Source: Streptomyces sp. NBC_01264
GTDB taxonomy: Bacteria > Actinomycetota > Actinomycetes > Streptomycetales > Streptomycetaceae
Direction: 5' to 3'
Assembly (NCBI RefSeq): GCF_026340675.1
Contig: NZ_JAPEOX010000002.1
Location: 1,364,001-1,428,000, forward strand
Length of the DNA stretch: 64,000 nucleotides
A model generated the notes under the pieces. That model was not told the origin of the DNA and made no database searches. It saw nothing but the letters and a program-made list of their open reading frames with translations. Of the stretch, positions 25,416-33,567 are shown in pieces; within the stretch, counting starts at the first letter, position 1, and each line of letters opens with the position of its first letter. The position numbers and the translations under genes are program-made.

Positions 25416-27068
25416 TCATGGGGCTGTGAGGTTGTGTCCGGCGATCTGAGCGAGTTGCTGAGCTGAGGTCACGGTGAGAGGGCCGGTGGGAACGGTGTGG
25501 CTGAGTGCGGCGAGGACGGGGGTGGTTTCCCGGAGGGTCGCGCCGATCCTGTTCTTGGTCAGGCCGGTCGCCTCGGCGAGCGGGGCCTGGGCCATGGTCC
25601 AGCGCTTGGCGAGAAGAAATACGGTGAGGTGGTCGGCGGCGGAGAGTCGTCGGCCGCCTGCGCCAGGGCCGCCGTCGGGGCGTTTGCCGGGCAGCAGGAT
25701 GGGCGGGTGTTCGTCGCACCAGGTGCGGTAGCGGGTGACGAGGTCGTCGAAGGCGGCGGGTTCCAGGCCGGTGAGGCTGGGATGCCGGAGCCAGGCGGGA
25801 AGCTTGTCGCCGGCGGGGAATCGGCCGAAAGCCCGGTCACGGGGCTGCTGAATGAACGGTGCCAGAGGTTCGGGGCGCAGGGTGTAGTTCCAAGTGCCGT
25901 GCCACTCGTGCGGGGTGAGCGGAAGCCGCTCCATGATGTCGTCGGGAACGGTGACGCCGGTGGGGTAGGCGTCGGGGTCGAGTTCGGCGTGGACGGTGAG
26001 CCCGGTGCGGGTGCGGGTGGCGCCGATGGTGTTGACGACGACTTCGTGGCTGGTCAGGGGCCTGCCGCGCCAGTTGATGCTGATCTGGGAGAACAGCCGG
26101 TGCTCTATCTTGTTCCACTTCGAAGTGCCCGGAGGGAAATGGCACACCGACACTGACAGGCCCGTGGCCAGGGCGAATTCGGCGAGGTGTCGCTTCCAGG
26201 CGCGGACCCGGTATCCGTTGGAGCCGCCCGCGTCGGCGGTGATCAGTAGACGGGACGCGTCCGGGTAGCGGTGCCGTCCCTCACCGTCCCACCAGCGACG
26301 CAGGGTGGCCACGGCGAACGCCGCGGTATCGCCGTCGCAGCCCACTGAGACCCAGCCGGCGTCCGTGCCGATGTCGTAGATCCCGTATGGCACGGCCTTG
26401 AGCGCGCCCTTCTCCGGGAAGTCGTGAGCGCGGACCTCGACCGGCTGCCCGGCCCGGTGCCACTCCCGCCCGCCGACCGCGTACCGGCCCAGGGTCTCCT
26501 TCTTCTTGGCATCCACGCTGATCACCGGCTGTCCGTCCGCAAGATGTGCGGTGGCCTGCTCGTTGATATAGCGGAACTGGGCGTCGCGGTCCGGGTGCCG
26601 GGCGCCCTCGGTCGTCCGGGAGGTGCCCTGCAGGGAGAAACCCTCGGACCTCAGCAGCCCGGCCACCGTGTCATGGCCGACCCAGTGGCCCTGCCGCGAC
26701 AGCTCGGCGGCCAGGGCCCGGGTGGACTTCACCGTCCACCGCAGCGGCGACTGCGGATCCCCCCGCTCTTCCGGCTCGACCAGCGCCAGCAAAGCCGGTA
26801 CCAGGTCAGGATCGATGTCCCTCAGCCGCTTCCGTCCCGCACCCGCCGCCCGAACCCGACCATCGGGCACCGCACCCTGTACCAGCTCCCGCAGCCCGCG
26901 CGACACCGTGGACTCCGCCACCCCCGCAGCACCAGCCACCAGCCGAATCCCGCCGTGCCCCCGCACACGGGCGACAGCGCCCAGCACCAACCGCTGCTGA
27001 CGCTCATCCAGACACGGCAACAACAACGCCAACGTCTCCGCCAGCTCCGACTCGATTCCCTCCGCCAC
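25416..27068 (-). CDS. ISAzo13-family DDE transposase
   Basis: A 550-residue transposase. An N-terminal helix-turn-helix region (GIRLVAGAAGVAESTVSRGL) precedes an RNase H-like DDE core. ISVDAKKKETLG holds the first Asp, TADAGGSNGYR the second, and PPGTSKWNKIEHRLFSQIS carries the Glu; these blocks are typical of ISAzo13 / Rhodopirellula-type transposases. The start is a GTG at 27068. The stop at 25418-25416 overlaps an ATG that is in frame with padR beyond the IS end. No frameshift or internal stop is seen. Confidence 0.9.
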   Translation of the reverse strand: MAEGIESELAETLALLLPCLDERQQRLVLGAVARVRGHGGIRLVAGAAGVAESTVSRGLRELVQGAVPDGRVRAAGAGRKRLRDIDPDLVPALLALVEPEERGDPQSPLRWTVKSTRALAAELSRQGHWVGHDTVAGLLRSEGFSLQGTSRTTEGARHPDRDAQFRYINEQATAHLADGQPVISVDAKKKETLGRYAVGGREWHRAGQPVEVRAHDFPEKGALKAVPYGIYDIGTDAGWVSVGCDGDTAAFAVATLRRWWDGEGRHRYPDASRLLITADAGGSNGYRVRAWKRHLAEFALATGLSVSVCHFPPGTSKWNKIEHRLFSQISINWRGRPLTSHEVVVNTIGATRTRTGLTVHAELDPDAYPTGVTVPDDIMERLPLTPHEWHGTWNYTLRPEPLAPFIQQPRDRAFGRFPAGDKLPAWLRHPSLTGLEPAAFDDLVTRYRTWCDEHPPILLPGKRPDGGPGAGGRRLSAADHLTVFLLAKRWTMAQAPLAEATGLTKNRIGATLRETTPVLAALSHTVPTGPLTVTSAQQLAQIAGHNLTAP

Positions 27069-27106
27069 ACCGGAATCCTACGGGGCAACCAGCCCCAGAA
27101 ACCGAG

Positions 27107-27127
27107 GAGTTATTAAACGACAGCCCC
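27107..27127. repeat. IS right terminal inverted repeat
   Basis: Outer end CGACAGCCCC, inner end GAGTTATTAA. It lies 39 bp upstream of the transposase GTG and probably contains its promoter. Confidence 0.88.
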
Positions 27128-27141
27128 CAGCCTTGAGGCGT

Positions 27142-27169
27142 ATTCCGGAATAGTCTCTTTGGGACTATT
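27142..27169. promoter_or_regulatory. PadR operator candidate, now cut off from padR by the IS
   Basis: ATTCCGGAAT (27142-27151) is a palindrome, and AATAGTC (27149-27155) with GACTATT (27163-27169) forms a 7-bp inverted repeat with a 7-bp spacer, 18-45 bp upstream of the methyltransferase start. Before the IS arrived it lay about 20 bp from padR, the usual place for an autoregulatory site. Confidence 0.6.
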
Positions 27170-27186
27170 TTGCGCCAGCATAGGCG

Positions 27187-28089
27187 GTGATGGTCATGAT
27201 CAGCACTCTTCGGGTCGATCCCGCCAACGCCGAACAGGCCCGCGCCTGGGACGGCCATGAGGGCGCGTACTGGGCGGAGCACGCCGATCGGTACGACCGG
27301 GCGATGCGCGCCCACCACCCGCACCTCCTCGCCGCGGCCGGCATCTCCGCCGCCGACCAGGTGCTGGACATCGGCTGCGGCACCGGCGAGACCACCCGCG
27401 ACGTCGCGCGACGGGCGAGCGGCGGCCGGGCCCTGGGCGTGGACCTGTCGGCGGAGATGCTGCGGGGGGCACGGGAGCGTGCGGCGGCCGAAGGACTGCG
27501 CAATGCCGACTTCGTGCAGGCCGACGCCCAGGTCCACACCTTCCCCTCCGAGGCGTTCGACGTGGCCGTCAGCCGCAGCGGGACGATGTTCTTCGCCGAC
27601 CCGGTCGCCGCCTTCCGCAACATCGCCGGCGCGCTGCGGCCCGGCGGACGCCTCGTCCAACTGGTCTGGCAGGCCCCGGCGGAGAACGAGTGGTTCCTCT
27701 CCTTCACCCGGGCCCTGGCCGCCGGACGCCCGCTGCCCACGCCCGCATCCGACGCCCCCGGGCCGTTCGCGCTCGCGGACCCCGAGCGGGTCCGGACCGT
27801 CCTCGCGGCCGCCGGCTTCACCGGCATCCGGCTGGAACCCCACAGCGAGCCGATGTGGTTCGGCGGGGACTCCGCCGACGCGGAGCGGTTCCTCCTCGGC
27901 ATGCTCGGCTGGATGCTCGACGGACTCGACGACGAGGGCCGGCGGCGCGCCGTCGAGGACCTGCGAGCCACCCTCACGGCCCACGAAACCACCGACGGCG
28001 TCCGCTACGCCTCGGCGACCTGGATCATCCGAGCGACCCGGCCGCCGGCCACCACTACCGCCAGCGCCACCGCCACCGCTACCGGCTGA
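27187..28089 (+). CDS. Class I SAM-dependent methyltransferase
   Basis: A 300-residue enzyme. An N-terminal helical segment (ARAWDGHEGAYWAEHADRYD) precedes the SAM loop VLDIGCGTGETTRDVA; ALGVDLSAEML and RPGGRLVQLVWQ follow. It belongs to the UbiE/methyltransf_11 group. The first start is GTG 27187, with in-frame ATGs at 27190 and 27196 that are equally possible. The C-terminal Thr/Ala tail overlaps the convergent OYE gene by 11 bp. It is probably controlled by the divergent PadR protein, and the IS insertion may have changed that control. Confidence 0.85.
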   Translation: MMVMISTLRVDPANAEQARAWDGHEGAYWAEHADRYDRAMRAHHPHLLAAAGISAADQVLDIGCGTGETTRDVARRASGGRALGVDLSAEMLRGARERAAAEGLRNADFVQADAQVHTFPSEAFDVAVSRSGTMFFADPVAAFRNIAGALRPGGRLVQLVWQAPAENEWFLSFTRALAAGRPLPTPASDAPGPFALADPERVRTVLAAAGFTGIRLEPHSEPMWFGGDSADAERFLLGMLGWMLDGLDDEGRRRAVEDLRATLTAHETTDGVRYASATWIIRATRPPATTTASATATATG

Positions 28090-29209
28090 GCGACTTGAGC
28101 GCCGCCGCGTCGTACGGCTTCAGCTCGTCGAAGCGGTTGTCGAGCACCTTCGCCGCCCACTGCGGGTCCTGGAGCAGCGCCCGGCCGACGGCGACCATGT
28201 CGAACTCGTCCCGTTCCATGCGGTCCAGGAGGTTGTCGATGTCGCCGAGCGCCGCGCCCTCGCCGGCGAAGGCGCGGAGGAAGTCGCCGTCGAGGCCGAC
28301 CGAGCCGACGGTGATGGCCGGCCTGCCGGTGAGCTTCCTGGTCCAGCCCGCCAGGTTCAGGTCCGAGCCCTCGAACTCCGGGATCCAGTACCGCCGGGTG
28401 GAGGCGTGGAACGCGTCGACGCCGGCCGCCGTCAGCGGGGCCAGGATGGCCTCCAGTTCCTCCGGGGTGTGCGCGAGCCGTCCTTCGTAGGCCTCCTGCT
28501 TCCACTGGGAGTAGCGGAAGATCACCGGGAAGTCGGCCGCTACGCGCTCGCGGACCGCGGCAACGATCTCCGCGGCGAACTTCGTACGGGCCACCGCGTC
28601 GCCGCCGTAGGCGTCGGTGCGGCGGTTGGTCCGCTCCCAGAGGAACTGGTCGATCAGGTAGCCGTGGGCGCCGTGCAGTTCGACACCGTCGAAGCCGATC
28701 CGCTCGGCCTGCGCCGCGGCGTCGGCGAACGCGCCGATGACCTCGTCGAGGTCGGCGCGGGTCATCGCCCGGCCGGTCCCCTCGGTGCCGTCGACGCGGA
28801 TCCCGGAGGGCCCCATGGCGGGGGCGTCGGCGTACGGCGCCTCGCCCTGCTTGCGCACCATGCCTATGTGCCACAGCTGCGGCACGATCGTGCCGCCCGA
28901 CTCGTGCACGGCCGCGGCGACCTTCTCCCACCCCGCCAGCTGGTCCTCGCCGTGGAACCGCGGCACCCGGTCGCTCTGCCCGGCGGAGTCGTGCCCGACG
29001 TAGGTGCCCTCCGTGACGATCAGGCCCACACCCGCGGCGGCGCGGCTGGCGTAGTACGCCCGCACGTCCTCACCGGGCACGCCGCCCGGGGAGAACTGCC
29101 GCGTCATCGGCGCCATCGCGATGCGGTTGGGAACGGTCAGGCCGTTCAGCTTGACGGGCCGGGACAGGATCTCGGCGGCACGGGAGGCGGTGGACGTGGT
29201 GACGGTCAT
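28079..29209 (-). CDS. Old-yellow-enzyme family NADH:flavin oxidoreductase
   Basis: A 376-residue FMN-dependent ene-reductase or amine dehydrogenase-like TIM barrel. VPNRIAMAPMTRQ is the FMN-phosphate start, GFDGVELHGAHGYLIDQFL holds the substrate-binding His pair region, and DMVAVGRALLQDPQWA is the C-terminal FMN-binding block. It reduces activated C=C bonds or detoxifies quinones and nitro compounds with NAD(P)H. It is divergent from a MarR regulator gene across an operator-like dyad, a standard electrophile-response arrangement. Confidence 0.92.
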   Translation of the reverse strand: MTVTTSTASRAAEILSRPVKLNGLTVPNRIAMAPMTRQFSPGGVPGEDVRAYYASRAAAGVGLIVTEGTYVGHDSAGQSDRVPRFHGEDQLAGWEKVAAAVHESGGTIVPQLWHIGMVRKQGEAPYADAPAMGPSGIRVDGTEGTGRAMTRADLDEVIGAFADAAAQAERIGFDGVELHGAHGYLIDQFLWERTNRRTDAYGGDAVARTKFAAEIVAAVRERVAADFPVIFRYSQWKQEAYEGRLAHTPEELEAILAPLTAAGVDAFHASTRRYWIPEFEGSDLNLAGWTRKLTGRPAITVGSVGLDGDFLRAFAGEGAALGDIDNLLDRMERDEFDMVAVGRALLQDPQWAAKVLDNRFDELKPYDAAALKSLSR

Positions 29210-29258
29210 TCGGGTCCTCCGGGTTGAGCTGCGGCTCGTCGGATCACGACGAGAAGTG

Positions 29259-29276
29259 CATAGTACACACGCTATG
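29259..29276. promoter_or_regulatory. MarR operator candidate in OYE/marR gap
   Basis: CATAG (29259-29263) and CTATG (29272-29276) form a dyad with an 8-bp spacer within an A/T-rich part of the 125-bp divergent gap, about 50 bp from the OYE ATG and 58 bp from the marR GTG. Size and location fit a MarR dimer site controlling both genes. Confidence 0.55.
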
Positions 29277-29334
29277 TATCATGCATATTGCGGCGTCCGC
29301 GACAATGGGACGTCAGAAGGAACGGGGAGGCGCA

Positions 29335-29832
29335 GTGCTGGAGAGACTGGAGAAACTCGAGCGGGAGCTGATGCTCCTCGCGCGACACCAGGTGCTGGCC
29401 CGGCGCGAGCGCGACCCCGAGCGCCTGGAACGGTCGGCGTACCTGCTGCTGAGCCGGATCGACACACAAGGCCCCATGTCCATCGGGCAGTTGTCGGAGG
29501 CCTTCGCGCTCGACACCTCGACCGTGAACCGCCAGACGGCCGCGCTGCTGCGCTGCGGACTGGCCGAGCGCGTCCCGGATCCGGAAGGTGGCATGGCCCG
29601 CAAGCTGCGCATCACGGACGAAGGCGGGCGCCGGCTCCGCGAAGACCGCGAGGTCAACCGGTCCTGCCTGGCCCGGGTGGTCGCCGACTGGTCCCCCGAG
29701 GAAGTACGGCAGCTGGAAGACGCCCTGATCCGCCTCAACCGCAGCGCCGAGGCCCTCGAAGGACGGCACTGGCCGCGCACCGAGGAGGACGGCACCCACA
29801 CCGCGTGCCGGCCGCAGGTACCCGCACCGTAG
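29335..29832 (+). CDS. MarR-family regulator
   Basis: A 165-residue winged-helix regulator. The DNA-binding core is MSIGQLSEAFALDTSTVNRQ with AALLRCGLAERVPDPEGGMARK as recognition helix and wing. Long helices on either side form the dimer. The GTG at 29335 follows GGGGAGG by four or five bases and is preferred to ATG 29306 or 29224, which lack ribosome sites and would add non-family residues across the operator. It is the likely repressor of the divergent OYE reductase gene. Confidence 0.88.
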   Translation: MLERLEKLERELMLLARHQVLARRERDPERLERSAYLLLSRIDTQGPMSIGQLSEAFALDTSTVNRQTAALLRCGLAERVPDPEGGMARKLRITDEGGRRLREDREVNRSCLARVVADWSPEEVRQLEDALIRLNRSAEALEGRHWPRTEEDGTHTACRPQVPAP

Positions 29833-29848
29833 GAGCCGTCGCGACTGC

Positions 29849-29892
29849 GGCCTTTCGTGCGCCCCTCACGGGGCCCGGACGCACGAAAGGCC
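29849..29892. terminator. Bidirectional terminator, marR / tRNA-Pro
   Basis: GGCCTTTCGTGCG (29849-29861) pairs exactly with CGCACGAAAGGCC (29880-29892); an inner CCCC/GGGG pair continues the stem. It sits between the marR stop and the 3' end of the tRNA gene on the other strand, and the CCTTT/AAAGG arms give short T-runs in both directions. Confidence 0.75.
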
Positions 29893-29937
29893 GTCCTCCC
29901 ATGGATGAGAGAACGGCCTCCGACCTGCGTTTCCGCA

Positions 29938-30014
<77 letters not shown>

Positions 30015-30147
30015 ATACGCGTTGACCTGGGGTTTCCCCTGTTTGAACGCGCAGGAGAACGATACCGCACTTCCGGAGGTGATCGCGCGCACCTTTCCGC
30101 CCCGCGCCGGGGCGAGGGGCGCGGCGAGGGCGGGAAGACCGGGGTGG

Positions 30148-30178
30148 TTGACCTCAAGCGTGCTTGAGGTTGCACGAT
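30148..30178 (+). promoter_or_regulatory. SoxR-like box and promoter of split transketolase operon
   Basis: ACCTCAAGCGTGCTTGAGGT (30151-30170) is a perfect 9-2-9 palindrome whose CCTCAAG-N4-CTTGAGG core equals the consensus SoxR box. TTGACC at 30148 can act as the -35 and CACGAT at 30173 as the -10, with the 19-bp spacer typical of MerR-family activation. Transcription would then start at about the ATG (30185), giving a leaderless mRNA. Confidence 0.7.
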
Positions 30179-30184
30179 CGGTCC

Positions 30185-30889
30185 ATGACGCCGACAGCAG
30201 CCGCGGACGCCCGGTTCCGCCACGAAGACCTGGGGGCCCTCATGGCCCTCATGACCGGGGCCGAGAAGCACGGTCCCGCCGCCACCTCCACGCTCGACGC
30301 GCTGTGGGTGCTCTACGACCGGATCCTGCGGGTCGGGCCCGACAGCGCCGGGGATCCGGGGCGGGACCGGTTCCTGCTGTCGAAGGGGCACGGACCGATG
30401 GCCTACTACGCCGTCCTCGCCGCCAAGGGGTTCTTCCCGGTCGACTGGCTCAGCGGGTTCGGCGCGTACGACTCGCCCCTCGGACACCACCCGGACCGGA
30501 CCCTGATCCCCGGAGTGGAGATCGGCAGCGGGTCCCTCGGGCACGGGCTGCCGCTCGCCGTCGGGAGCGCGCTCGGGCTGCGCGCCCAGGGGCTCACCGA
30601 CCCGGCCGTGTGGGTGTTGATCGGGGACGCCGAGCTGGACGAGGGGAGCAACCACGAGGCGATCGCGTACGCCGGCTCGGCGGGTCTGGAGCGGTTGCAC
30701 ACGATCGTGATCGACAACGACTCCGCGACCCACGGCTGGCGGGGCGGCGTCGCCTCCCGCTTCGAGGCCGCCGGCTGGTCCGCGGTCACCGTGGACGGCC
30801 GGGACCACGCGGCGCTGCACACGGCCTACACCACGCCTCACCCGGGCCGGCCGCACGCCGTGGTCGCCCGGGTCGAGAAGAAGTACTGA
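30185..30889 (+). CDS. Transketolase-like, N-terminal (TPP-binding) subunit
   Basis: A 234-residue thiamine-diphosphate binding half of a split transketolase. RFLLSKGHGPMAYYAVLAAKG and GSGSLGHGLPLAVGSALG are the diphosphate-proximal motifs, and IGDAELDEGSNHEAIAYAG with VIDNDS is the GDG(x)~30N metal site. It pairs with the gene 62 bp downstream that supplies the pyrimidine-binding half. Split transketolases in Actinobacteria may serve the pentose phosphate path or dedicated sugar synthesis. Start ATG 30185; the promoter looks leaderless and SoxR-like, so induction by redox-active compounds is suggested. Confidence 0.88.
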   Translation: MTPTAAADARFRHEDLGALMALMTGAEKHGPAATSTLDALWVLYDRILRVGPDSAGDPGRDRFLLSKGHGPMAYYAVLAAKGFFPVDWLSGFGAYDSPLGHHPDRTLIPGVEIGSGSLGHGLPLAVGSALGLRAQGLTDPAVWVLIGDAELDEGSNHEAIAYAGSAGLERLHTIVIDNDSATHGWRGGVASRFEAAGWSAVTVDGRDHAALHTAYTTPHPGRPHAVVARVEKKY

Positions 30890-30922
30890 AGAAGCCGAAG
30901 AAGCCAAGAAGTACTGAAGAAG
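30878..30922. repeat. 17-bp direct duplication around the stop of the first transketolase gene
   Basis: AAGAAGTACTGAAGAAG occurs at 30878-30894, where it encodes the KKY* end of the gene, and again at 30906-30922, 28 bp later. It looks like a recent tandem duplication of the gene's last codons within the linker between the two subunit genes. Confidence 0.8.
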
Positions 30923-30951
30923 CAGTAGCCGGCCATCTCCGAGGGGGAGAC

Positions 30952-31851
30952 ATGGACACCATGCGCGAACGGTTCATCTCGGTCACGTCGCGGACGCTCG
31001 ACGAGGATCCGCGGCTGGCCGTGGTCCTTGCCGAGATCACCATGGACGGCTTCCGGCCCGCCCAGGAGCGCCATCCGGACCGGGTGATCAACGTGGGAAT
31101 CCGCGAGCAGCTGCTGATCGGCGTGGGCGGCGGCCTGGCCCTCACGGGGCTGCGCCCCGTGGTGCACACCTTCGCCAGCTTCCTCGTGGAGCGGCCCTTC
31201 GAGCAGGTCAAGCTCGACTTCGGGCACCAGGGCACGGGCGGGGTGCTCGTCAGCGCGAGCGCGAGCTACGACTGGCCGGCCGGCGGGTTCACGCACATGG
31301 CGCCGGGCGACGTGGCCCTGCTGGACACCCTGGACGGCTGGACCGTGCACGTCCCGGGCCACCCGGACGAGGCCGAGGCGCTGCTGCGCCACGCCTACGC
31401 CGCCGGGGACGAAAAGGTCTACGTCCGGCTCTCCGCGCAGTCGAACACGGCGGCCCGTCCCGTCACCGGCCTGCACTTCCAGACCGTACGGGAGGGCCGT
31501 GCGGGCGTGGTCGTCGCCGTCGGGCCCCTGCTCGACAACGTCCTCGCCGCCACCGAGGGCATGGACGTGACCGTGCTGTACGCGCCGACCGTACGGCCCT
31601 TCGACGACGCGGCACTGCGCGCCGCCGTCGGGCACGGCCCGGCTGACGTGGTGCTGGTCGAGCCCTACCTCGCGGGGACCTCCACGGCTGCCGCGAACCG
31701 GGCGCTCGAAGCGGTCCCGCACCGGGTGCTCGACCTCGGGGTCGGCCGCGCCGAGCTGCGCCGCTACGGCACCATCGAGGAGCACACGGCGGCCCACGGA
31801 CTCGACCCCGCCGCGCTGCGTGCGCGGATCGCCGCCTTCACCCCGCGGTGA
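30952..31851 (+). CDS. Transketolase-like, C-terminal (pyrimidine-binding) subunit
   Basis: A 299-residue partner of the preceding gene. It carries the pyrimidine-binding domain with the catalytic-type glutamate in RVINVGIREQLLIGVGGGLAL and the transketolase C-terminal domain (VVVAVGPLLDNVLAAT, DVTVLYAPTVRPFDD). The FVERPFEQVKLD-type block is intact (FLVERPFEQVKLDF). GAGGGGGAGAC lies ahead of ATG 30952. Both halves together equal one full transketolase-like heterodimer. Its 3' end overlaps that of the convergent MmcQ-like gene by 14 bp. Confidence 0.88.
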   Translation: MDTMRERFISVTSRTLDEDPRLAVVLAEITMDGFRPAQERHPDRVINVGIREQLLIGVGGGLALTGLRPVVHTFASFLVERPFEQVKLDFGHQGTGGVLVSASASYDWPAGGFTHMAPGDVALLDTLDGWTVHVPGHPDEAEALLRHAYAAGDEKVYVRLSAQSNTAARPVTGLHFQTVREGRAGVVVAVGPLLDNVLAATEGMDVTVLYAPTVRPFDDAALRAAVGHGPADVVLVEPYLAGTSTAAANRALEAVPHRVLDLGVGRAELRRYGTIEEHTAAHGLDPAALRARIAAFTPR

Positions 31852-32257
31852 GCGGCCTCCTCGGCCCCGGGCCGTCCAGTTCCGGATGGGCGGCCGCCAG
31901 CCGCTTGGGGGCCGCCTGGCGCCAGGCGTCGGTCAGGATCGAGCGCAGCTCGGCGGTGTCCTCCACCGCCGCGAGCCGGACCCGGAGCCACGCGTAGTTG
32001 TCGTCGTGGCCGGGCCGTATGAAGAACTTCTCCGGCTCCGCGGCGATCAGCTCCTCGCGGTCCTCCCGGGGACACTTCACCCCGATCGAGGTGTCGTCGT
32101 CGGCGAGCGCGGCGAAGATCTTCCCGCCGCTTCCGCCCTTGCGGTCCTTCCCGTTCGCTGCGCCCACTCTGAAAGTGGGCATGCCCCAGGCGAGCTTCTC
32201 GCTGCTGCCCGGGAGCGAGAGCGCGATCTCCCGGACGTCGTCCGCCGTCGTGGCCAT
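31838..32257 (-). CDS. MmcQ/YjbR-family protein
   Basis: A 139-residue CyaY-like fold protein. DDVREIALSLPGSSEKLAWGMPTFRVG is the family start (the Trp-Gly-x-Pro region), IGVKCPREDREELIAAEPEKFF and WLRVRLAAVEDTAELRSILTDAWRQAAP follow. Members may bind DNA or act beside MarR/methyltransferase genes; no firm function is known. ATG 32257 follows GGAG by seven bases and fits the family N-terminus better than ATG 32338. Confidence 0.88.
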   Translation of the reverse strand: MATTADDVREIALSLPGSSEKLAWGMPTFRVGAANGKDRKGGSGGKIFAALADDDTSIGVKCPREDREELIAAEPEKFFIRPGHDDNYAWLRVRLAAVEDTAELRSILTDAWRQAAPKRLAAAHPELDGPGPRRPLTAG

Positions 32258-32338
32258 CCCCCGACTCCTCTCCGACACAGGTACGGACACCGACACCGAT
32301 GGTGCCTCGTCTCCGACCGTAGACCCGGGCACTGACAT

Positions 32339-32905
32339 TCACCCCCGGGCCGCCCCAAGGGCCGCCGCCCGGTCCTCCCGTCCGTGCAGCAGCTCCACCA
32401 GCTCCGCCGCCAGTGCCTTCACCGTCGCGAGCCCCGCCAGCCCCCACCGCCTCGGCACCACGTCCACCACGCACACCGTCCCCAGGACGATCCCGCGCCG
32501 GTCGGTGAGCGGCGCGCCCGCGTAGGACCGCACCCCGCTCTCGTCCACGACGGCATTGCCCGCGAAGCGCGCGAAGTCCCGTACGTCCTCCAGCACCAGC
32601 GCGCGCCGCCGTACGACCACGTGCGGGCAGTACCCGTGGTCCCGGGGGAGCGCGCGCGCCGGATAGCCGCTTGCCGGGGCGTCGGCCGCGTGGTGCAGGC
32701 CGGCGAAGAACTGCCGTTCCTCGCTGATGAAGTTGACGCCGGCGTACGGCGCCGCGAGCTCGTCGGCGACCCGCCGCGCGAACGCGTCCAGCTCACCGTC
32801 CGTCCGTTCCCCCAGCCCCAGTTCGCGCAGCCGCAGCACGCGCGCGGGCGCCTCCCGGTCCACCGGTGTGAGCAGCAGGTGTCCGGTCGATTCGTAGTAC
32901 GTCAT
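32339..32905 (-). CDS. GAF-domain protein downstream of the conservon
   Basis: A 188-residue protein with one GAF sensor domain spanning most of its length: VADELAAPYAGVNFISEERQF at the start of the sheet and RSYAGAPLTDRRGIVLGTVCV at the C-terminal ligand pocket edge. A single Cys in HGYCPHVV matches redox-type GAF proteins of Actinobacteria. GGGGGAG precedes ATG 32905. It follows cvnD by 20 bp on the same strand, so it is likely part of the conservon transcript and may feed a signal into it. Confidence 0.85.
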   Translation of the reverse strand: MTYYESTGHLLLTPVDREAPARVLRLRELGLGERTDGELDAFARRVADELAAPYAGVNFISEERQFFAGLHHAADAPASGYPARALPRDHGYCPHVVVRRRALVLEDVRDFARFAGNAVVDESGVRSYAGAPLTDRRGIVLGTVCVVDVVPRRWGLAGLATVKALAAELVELLHGREDRAAALGAARG

Positions 32906-32925
32906 GGTGTCTCCCCCACATCACG

Positions 32926-33567
32926 TCACTCCGCGCGCCGCGCGGACCTCATGGACATCTCGTACTCCGGGTGCGTCGCACGCGTCGGGTGCGACGCGTC
33001 GAGCAAGTGGTGGACCAGGGCTGCCAGCACCCCCGTTCCGGAGCTCGGCAGGCGGGCATCGCAGCGCACGACGGGCACCTCCGCGCCGATCCCCATGGCG
33101 TCCCGCACCTCGCCGGGGGTGTAGCGGTGCCCGCCGTCGAACTCGTTGACGGCGACGATGTAGCCGACCCTGCGCCGCTCGAAGAAGTCCACGGCGGGGA
33201 AGCAGTCGGCGAGGCGGCGCGTGTCGGCGAGCACCACCGCCCCGAGCGCGCCCGTGCACAGCTCCTCCCACAGGAACCAGAATCGCTGCTGGCCTGGGGT
33301 GCCGAAGAGGTAGAGCACGTTCCGCTCGTCGAGGGTGATCCGGCCGAAGTCCAGGGCCACGGTCGTGGTCGTCTTCGCCTCGACCCCGTCGAGCGGGTCG
33401 GCGGCCTCGCCCGGCCCGCTGAGCAGCTCCTCCGTGCTCAGCGGCTCGATCTCGCTCACCGCGCCCACGAAGGTGGTCTTGCCCGCCCCGAATCCGCCCG
33501 CGACCAGGATCTTCAAGGTCGCGGAGGATGCGCGGGCGGCCGGGTCAGAGCCGTTTGCGCAGGCCAT
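32926..33567 (-). CDS. cvnD: Conservon small GTPase, CvnD
   Basis: A 213-residue Ras-like GTP-binding protein. The P-loop is GGFGAGKTTFVGAV (about residues 24-37). VALDFGRITLD and LYLFGTPGQQRFWFLW hold the switch II region with FGTPGQ in place of DTAGQ, a mark of conservon GTPases. VNEFDGG replaces NKxD. It is the fourth cvn gene and overlaps cvnC by 23 bp. In Streptomyces, conservon products form a membrane complex resembling a eukaryotic G-protein-coupled system, affecting development and antibiotic output. Confidence 0.93.
   Translation of the reverse strand: MACANGSDPAARASSATLKILVAGGFGAGKTTFVGAVSEIEPLSTEELLSGPGEAADPLDGVEAKTTTTVALDFGRITLDERNVLYLFGTPGQQRFWFLWEELCTGALGAVVLADTRRLADCFPAVDFFERRRVGYIVAVNEFDGGHRYTPGEVRDAMGIGAEVPVVRCDARLPSSGTGVLAALVHHLLDASHPTRATHPEYEMSMRSARRAE

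Larger units (their letters stand above)
25378..27127 (-). mobile_element. ISAzo13-like insertion sequence, 1750 bp, intact
   Basis: The element has 21-bp terminal inverted repeats with one mismatch (25378-25398 and 27107-27127, outer end GGGGCTGTCG) and one long transposase gene. Flanking CAG at 25375-25377 and 27128-27130 may be a 3-bp target duplication. The termini and the open transposase frame suggest that it is young and possibly active. It has landed in the divergent control region between padR and a methyltransferase gene, six bases before the padR ATG. Confidence 0.88.
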
